A stretch of 8,458 nt of DNA from contig SFER01000093.1 of NCBI GenBank assembly GCA_004557195.1, positions 1-8,458 of the forward strand, read 5' to 3'. This stretch comes from Bacteroidales bacterium. GTDB lineage: Bacteria; Bacteroidota; Bacteroidia; Bacteroidales; Muribaculaceae. The notes beneath the pieces are model-generated. The model searched no databases. It saw only the letters and a program-made list of their open reading frames with translations, and was not told the origin of the DNA. Made by a program: the position numbers and the translations under genes. Below, piece by piece: positions 4,413 to 8,458 of the stretch. Within the stretch, counting starts at the first letter, position 1, and each line of letters opens with the position of its first letter.

Positions 4413-7166
4413 TTATTCGTCGGCACGACTCTGCACAGCGGTGGGAATTTCGCCGAAATATGCCTTGTAGCATTTAGTGAAATAGGATGGCGAGCTGAAT
4501 CCCACAGCATAGCACACCTCGGCGACGGTGAGGTTTTGCGATGCAAGGAGCGAATGGGCCTTCTTGAGGCGGATGTTGCGCACAAATTCGTTGGGCGAAT
4601 AGTTGGTGAGAGCCTTGATTTTCCTAAAGAGTTGCACGCGGCTGAATCCCATCTGCGAGGCGATGTCCTGCACATTGAGTTCGGAATTGGCAATGTTTTC
4701 CTCGACAATGCGGCGGAAATCTTCGACAAAGTTTTTGTCGGCATCGATAACGGCATCCTTTTTGCCCGGCTTCTCGGGAATCGATATTCCCGACTCGGAG
4801 AAGTAGCGGAACAGCGCCTTGCGGTTGTCAATCAGGTTGGCAATGCGCGAGCGGAGCAACTCGGTGCTGAACGGCTTGGCGATATAGGAATCGGCGCCAC
4901 ACGAATAGCCGTCGATGCGTTGCCGGTCGAGCGCGCAGGCTGTGAGCATCAACACCGGGATGTGGCAAGTTTGGATTTCCGACTTCAAGCGGCGGCAACA
5001 CTCAAGCCCGTCCATTCCGGGCATCATTACATCGCAGATTATGATATCGGGGACATATTTCATGGCGCGGCGTATTCCTTCCGAACCGTTGGCGGCTTCG
5101 AGCACGGTGTAGGTGTCGGAGAGCACATTGCCCACGTATGAGCGGATATCTTGGTTGTCGTCGATGATGAGCACCACAGGCTTGGAGGTGTCGAGTCCGG
5201 CATCGCACTCTTCCGGGTCGTCGCACACATCGACAATCTCGGTGGCGATTTCGCTGCTTTGACACACATCGCTCTCTTGCGGCATACACTCCACAAAGGG
5301 GAGGTTGACGGTGAACACAGTGCCCTGTTTCACACCGCTATCCACGGCAATTTTGCCTCCATGCATCTCGACAAATGCCTTGACAAGTGCCAATCCTATG
5401 CCGGAGCCGGAATGGTGGAGGTCGGTCTTGTAGAAGCGGTCGAAAATCTGGTTGATATGCTCGGGCGAGATAAGCGAACCGCTGTTTGCCATTGAGAATG
5501 TGATGAAAGGCATTTCGTTGAGCGTCTCTCGATACACCCGCAATGTTATCACACCATTTTCGGGAGTGTATTTCAGGGCATTAGACATGAGATTGAAGAA
5601 AATGCTCTCGAGTTTTGCTTTGTCGGCATGGGTGGTGAAACATTCGGCATCATTGGCAATTATGTCGTAATGAATGTGCCGCTTCACCAACGACCCTTTG
5701 AACGAATCGCTCCAAGTCTTGAAACTGCCCAGGATGTCGATAGGTTGGGGTGAGAAATCCATTTTGCCATTCTCATACTTTCTGAAATCGAGAATCTGAT
5801 TCACCAATCGGAGCAAAATATTAGTGTTTTTATTCACAATTTCGAGAAGCGATCTCTGCCGGTCGGTGAGCGACTCGCTTTTGAGCAACTGATCCACTGG
5901 GTCGGAAATGAGGGTGAGCGGAGTGCGGAAATCGTGAGATATATTGGTGAAAAACACAAGTTTGGCTTGTGTAGCCTCCTCGAGTTCGCGAGAAAGTTGC
6001 ACCAACTGCTCATTTTTCGACTCAAGTTCGTCGCGCTGCTCCCTCAGTTGGGCATTAAGACTGTTTTTCATCGACAAAGTCTTGGCGGCAAAAGCCAGCA
6101 TAGCCACCACAAGCACCAAAATGATAAGGCTGGCATATAGCACCACAGTCTGCGTGTTGTAGCGTGTGGTGTAATCGGAAATTCGCATGTGCAACTTCTC
6201 GATGTTCCCTTCCTGAGCCGCAATCTGCCTTGTCTGCAAGATAAGTCCCTCGACACTCTTGGCATCCACCACCGCAGTTTCGAGAGCCACATTGCGGCTA
6301 AACGGCTTATTAAGCAGAATGCGCATCGCAATATCAAGCACCACGCCTCCATCTGTCGGATAGACAAACGAAGCCATCAACTTCCCCTGCTTGACCAGCC
6401 CCATGCCAAGGCTGTCGCCGGCAAGAGCGTCGATGCCTATAAACTTAATCTCATTCTCGCGATGCCTTGCCTTGGCGGCGACATAGGCGCCCATCGCCAT
6501 CGGGTCGTTGTGGGCAAACACGAGGTCGATATTCTTGTGAATATTAAGAATAGAATCCATTTTATTATATGCCTCCTTCACCGTCCACAGCGCATCGACC
6601 GACGTTACTACATTAATGTTGGGATTCCCGGCAATACTCTTGGTGAATCCATTGTGTCGCCCTTGTGCCGGAGTCGAAGAGCTTAAGCCCCGAAATTCCA
6701 CCACATTAATCGGCTTGGTAAACTGCGCCGAGATATATTTCCCCACCGCGTTGCCAATCTCATAATTATCGGCACCCACAAAAGCGGTGTATTTATCAGA
6801 AAGAATCTGCCTATCGACCACAACCACCGGAATGCCTTTTCGATAAGCCTCCTCGACAATAGGTGTGAGAGCCGCAGCCTCATTTGGCGCGACAATAATC
6901 AGGTCCACCTTATTGTCGATAAACCGACGAATGTCGGCAATTTGCTTCTCATTATTATCATCAGCCGAGCGGAAATCAAGATTAATCTTGCAAGAATCAT
7001 CGTAGAGAACTGTCTGTCGGCGAATTTCACCATTCATCTGCTGTCGCCACTGGTCGCCGCTACACTGCGACACACCAATGTTGAATTCCCTCTTATTTCC
7101 GGTGCAGGAAACCATCAAAAGCACAACGGCAAATAACGACAAAAGAATATGAGCTATATTTTTCAT
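4413..7166 (-). CDS. Hybrid two-component sensor/regulator with sugar-binding periplasmic domain
   Basis: A one-protein signalling system of 917 residues. Residues 1-21 form a signal segment ending VSC, a possible lipobox (C21). About 28-310 is a type I periplasmic binding domain close to ribose-binding protein: D118-R119 (IPVVVVDRQ), R170 and D246 line up by eye with RbsB sugar contacts. A membrane segment (about 341-362) and coiled coil (365-403) lead to HisKA with phospho-accepting H411 (ISHDFRTPL), then the ATPase domain (N-box around N525-N529, G2 GSGIGLALV at 587-595). The receiver domain (665-780) has D669, D670, phospho-acceptor D712, T742 and K764. An AraC-type DNA-binding domain occupies about 815-915. 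The architecture matches the fructose sensor BT1754 of Bacteroides thetaiotaomicron, so it probably activates sugar-utilisation genes. None lie nearby. The ATP-lid G1 box is NSGSL rather than DxGxG. Confidence 0.93.
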   Translation of the reverse strand: MKNIAHILLSLFAVVLLMVSCTGNKREFNIGVSQCSGDQWRQQMNGEIRRQTVLYDDSCKINLDFRSADDNNEKQIADIRRFIDNKVDLIIVAPNEAAALTPIVEEAYRKGIPVVVVDRQILSDKYTAFVGADNYEIGNAVGKYISAQFTKPINVVEFRGLSSSTPAQGRHNGFTKSIAGNPNINVVTSVDALWTVKEAYNKMDSILNIHKNIDLVFAHNDPMAMGAYVAAKARHRENEIKFIGIDALAGDSLGMGLVKQGKLMASFVYPTDGGVVLDIAMRILLNKPFSRNVALETAVVDAKSVEGLILQTRQIAAQEGNIEKLHMRISDYTTRYNTQTVVLYASLIILVLVVAMLAFAAKTLSMKNSLNAQLREQRDELESKNEQLVQLSRELEEATQAKLVFFTNISHDFRTPLTLISDPVDQLLKSESLTDRQRSLLEIVNKNTNILLRLVNQILDFRKYENGKMDFSPQPIDILGSFKTWSDSFKGSLVKRHIHYDIIANDAECFTTHADKAKLESIFFNLMSNALKYTPENGVITLRVYRETLNEMPFITFSMANSGSLISPEHINQIFDRFYKTDLHHSGSGIGLALVKAFVEMHGGKIAVDSGVKQGTVFTVNLPFVECMPQESDVCQSSEIATEIVDVCDDPEECDAGLDTSKPVVLIIDDNQDIRSYVGNVLSDTYTVLEAANGSEGIRRAMKYVPDIIICDVMMPGMDGLECCRRLKSEIQTCHIPVLMLTACALDRQRIDGYSCGADSYIAKPFSTELLRSRIANLIDNRKALFRYFSESGISIPEKPGKKDAVIDADKNFVEDFRRIVEENIANSELNVQDIASQMGFSRVQLFRKIKALTNYSPNEFVRNIRLKKAHSLLASQNLTVAEVCYAVGFSSPSYFTKCYKAYFGEIPTAVQSRADE

Positions 7167-7241
7167 GACTCAAAAATTACACCTGCGAAGCGCACCCCCA
7201 TGGAATAGCATTGGTACACACAGTATCGCAGAAATTCACTG

Positions 7242-7273
7242 CAAAAATAGGAAAAACATCGATAAAACCGCAA
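7242..7273 (-). promoter_or_regulatory. Promoter of the hybrid kinase gene
   Basis: On the - strand, TATTTTTG at 7249-7242 matches TAnnTTTG, with TTG at 7273-7271 about 21 bases upstream. Transcription would start near 7235, leaving a leader of roughly 70 bases before the ATG at 7166. The promoter is back to back with that of the tRNA gene in an A-rich stretch (7250-7320). Confidence 0.4.
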
Positions 7274-7321
7274 GAAAAACAAAAAAACTCGCAAAAAATC
7301 CCATAAATAAAAAAAAATCAC

Positions 7322-7329
7322 TACCTTTG
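7322..7329 (+). promoter_or_regulatory. -7 box of the tRNA-Ser gene
   Basis: TACCTTTG matches TAnnTTTG exactly and lies 17 bases before the first base of the tRNA. The upstream 7280-7320 is nearly pure A/T, with no clear -33 element. The A-tract may act like an UP element, as is common before stable RNA genes. Confidence 0.55.
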
Positions 7330-7345
7330 CAACTCAAATCAGCAA

Positions 7346-7433
7346 GGAGTGATGCTCGAGTGGCTGAAGAGGCACGCCTGGAAAGCGTGTAATCGGCAAA
7401 ACCGATTCCCGAGTTCGAATCTCGGTCGCTCCG
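7346..7433 (+). tRNA. tRNA-Ser (anticodon GGA)
   Basis: The full cloverleaf can be drawn. The acceptor stem pairs 7346-7352 with 7426-7432 (one G-U pair), discriminator G7433. The anticodon stem is 7373-7377 with 7385-7389, and the loop CTGGAAA places GGA at 7380-7382, reading serine codons UCC and UCU. The long variable arm typical of serine tRNAs is 7391-7395 with 7401-7405. The T arm is 7409-7413 with 7421-7425 around loop TTCGAAT. CCA is not encoded (CCCC follows), so it would be added after transcription. The gene has its own promoter and terminator, and its 3' end is the likely integration target of the element whose integrase follows. Confidence 0.97.
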
Positions 7434-7437
7434 CCCC

Positions 7438-7475
7438 AACACGCTAACAATCACCAAGTTAGCGTGTTTCTTTTT
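7438..7475 (+). terminator. Intrinsic terminator of the tRNA-Ser gene
   Basis: AACACGCTAAC at 7438-7448 pairs perfectly with GTTAGCGTGTT at 7458-7468 (11 bp, nine-base loop), followed by TCTTTTT. It starts four bases after the mature tRNA 3' end, so it also defines the precursor trailer. Confidence 0.9.
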
Positions 7476-7513
7476 AAGGGATATTTCGCCCGATAGTTTA
7501 AAAAAAAGCCCTA

Positions 7514-7560
7514 CTTTTACGATTTTTGCCGATTGATTGACGACCTTTTACGATTGTTGC
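7514..7560. repeat. Two 16-base direct repeats before the integrase gene
   Basis: CTTTTACGATTTTTGC at 7514-7529 and CTTTTACGATTGTTGC at 7545-7560 differ at one base and are spaced 31 bases apart, about three helical turns. Direct repeats on one helical face between a tRNA and an integrase are typical of arm-type integrase or excisionase binding sites. That role is inferred. Confidence 0.6.
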
Positions 7561-7569
7561 AGACGATAG

Positions 7570-7596
7570 ACTCGCAAAATACTCGCAAAAAACTCG
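7570..7596. repeat. 11-base-period tandem repeat ACTCGCAAAA
   Basis: ACTCGCAAAA occurs at 7570-7579 and again at 7581-7590, with a third partial unit ACTCG at 7592-7596, so the period is 11 bases or one helical turn. The 12-base string ACTCGCAAAAAA (7581-7592) is also present on the other side of the tRNA at 7287-7298. Such phased short repeats fit further protein-binding sites of the recombination region. Confidence 0.5.
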
Positions 7597-7659
7597 TCGG
7601 AAATTATGAGGTTAAGTCTTTGAAAAGCAAAGGTTTACAAGGTAGGCATTTGTTAAACT

Positions 7660-8458
7660 ATGGCAAACTTAAAAATTTACTTGGACATTCGTCACGTTAG
7701 CGTGAAAACCAAGGAAGCCGGACTCAAAGTCACCGTGTTCCACCACGGACGCACCGCCTACATTCCTTTAGGCGTTAGTCTAAAACCTGAAAATTGGGAC
7801 GTTACTACCTGTGCGGTAGTAAAACACCCACGTCGCAAAACTCTCAACGAAGAAATTAAGACGAAAGTCGCAGAGTATCAACTTGCTTTGACACAGCTTG
7901 TTGCAAAGTATGACGTTGATACACTTAGCGTCAACGAGCTTAAAGATATGCTTGTTGATTGGAAGAACAGCGACAAAATCCGCATTGACGACAACTGCGT
8001 GATGAGCGTTTTCGGTCGGTTTATGGAACATAAGACCGGACGCACCAAAAACCTCTACGAGTGCACCGAGAAGAAAATTCGGGCATTCCTCGGCAATGAG
8101 GCTGACCGTCTGCGTTTTGAGCAAGTGAACGTGGAGTGGCTTCACCGCTTCAACGACTACCTTGCACAAACCGCTCCCTCTGCAAACTCACGCAGTATTC
8201 ACATGCGCAATTTCCGTGCAATCTTCAACTATGCGATTGACAACGAGATAACCACAAATTATCCGTTCCGTCGCTTCAAAATCAAGGGCGAGCCTACACG
8301 CAAACGCAACTTTGACGTGGAGACCTTGCGAGCCATTTTCAATGCCGATGTGCTCGACCCTTGGATGGTGCGTTACCGTGACTTGTTCAAGCTCACGTTT
8401 ATGCTCATCGGCATCAACTTCGTGGACCTTTGCAACCTTAAAGACGTAAGAAATGGTC
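7660..8458 (+). CDS. Tyrosine recombinase/integrase, N-terminal part (cut by window edge)
   Basis: Site-specific recombinase expected to integrate and excise the adjoining element. The frame runs open from the ATG at 7660 to the window end, giving 266 residues. A TAA two codons upstream of this ATG excludes an earlier start. Residues about 3-95 resemble the arm-DNA-binding domain of Bacteroidetes integrases (MANLKIYLDIR start, PLGVSLKPENWD at 36-47). About 110-205 is the SAM-like core-binding domain, and the catalytic domain starts near 217. At LIGINFVDLCNL (249-260), N253 occupies the place where the first catalytic arginine usually stands. The remaining His, Arg and Tyr residues lie beyond the edge. 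Its closeness to tRNA-Ser and the intervening repeats support an integrative element. Whether it is a phage or a conjugative or mobilisable element cannot be told. Confidence 0.9.
   Translation, partial: MANLKIYLDIRHVSVKTKEAGLKVTVFHHGRTAYIPLGVSLKPENWDVTTCAVVKHPRRKTLNEEIKTKVAEYQLALTQLVAKYDVDTLSVNELKDMLVDWKNSDKIRIDDNCVMSVFGRFMEHKTGRTKNLYECTEKKIRAFLGNEADRLRFEQVNVEWLHRFNDYLAQTAPSANSRSIHMRNFRAIFNYAIDNEITTNYPFRRFKIKGEPTRKRNFDVETLRAIFNADVLDPWMVRYRDLFKLTFMLIGINFVDLCNLKDVRNG

Larger units (their letters stand above)
7434..8458 (+). mobile_element. Probable left end of a tRNA-integrated element
   Basis: A tyrosine recombinase gene points away from a tRNA gene at 230 bases distance, with sets of direct repeats between them. 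This is the usual arrangement of an integrative element inserted at a tRNA 3' end, where the target core is normally restored inside the tRNA. The exact left border is not determinable here; the terminator at 7438-7475 may belong to host or element. The second attachment site and all cargo lie beyond the right edge. Some Bacteroides elements such as NBU2 use tRNA-Ser genes, but no identity with them is claimed. Confidence 0.55.

Noticed and set aside
4536..5141. + strand open frames inside the hybrid kinase gene (also 5151-5495 and 6189-6686)
   Set aside because: They are shadows of a continuous 917-codon gene with intact receiver and AraC-type domains.
7165..7392. 75-codon + strand open frame running into the tRNA gene
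   Set aside because: It overlaps the tRNA and an A-rich promoter region and reads as lysine-rich low-complexity sequence.
7780..8169. - strand open frame inside the integrase
   Set aside because: Antisense to the recombinase frame, which carries recognisable domain features.

Overview
The window looks like a chromosomal segment of a Bacteroidales bacterium, possibly a Muribaculaceae-type gut organism (family level is only an impression). The evidence is several promoters matching the Bacteroidetes TAnnTTTG -7 box, a DUF4834-type protein, a hybrid two-component system (sensor kinase, receiver and AraC-type regulator in one chain), and an integrase of the Bacteroidetes arm-binding/SAM-like type.

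Layout. (a) 1-540 has no convincing complete gene. It holds a leftward Bacteroidetes-type promoter, a 20-bp perfect palindrome over that promoter's -33 region, two multi-helix structures and two smaller palindromes. (b) 565-2412, + strand: an S4-domain RluA-family pseudouridine synthase followed after 9 bases by a secreted glucosaminidase/LysM cell-wall hydrolase, probably one operon. (c) 4290-2431, - strand, converging on (b): psd, pssA and a DUF4834 membrane protein. PssA makes phosphatidylserine and Psd decarboxylates it to phosphatidylethanolamine. (d) 7166-4413, - strand: one very large hybrid sensor/regulator with a ribose-binding-protein-like periplasmic domain. No transporter or carbohydrate-utilisation genes lie beside it. 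(e) 7346-7433, + strand: tRNA-Ser(GGA) with its own promoter and a strong terminator. (f) 7434-8458: probable left end of an integrative element, with two sets of direct repeats and the first 266 codons of a tyrosine recombinase cut by the window edge.

Regions (b) to (e) look like ordinary core chromosome. The best candidates for something undescribed are the structured leader region at the left edge and the element entering at the tRNA gene. The cargo of that element lies outside this window, so no new system can be claimed from this sequence alone.
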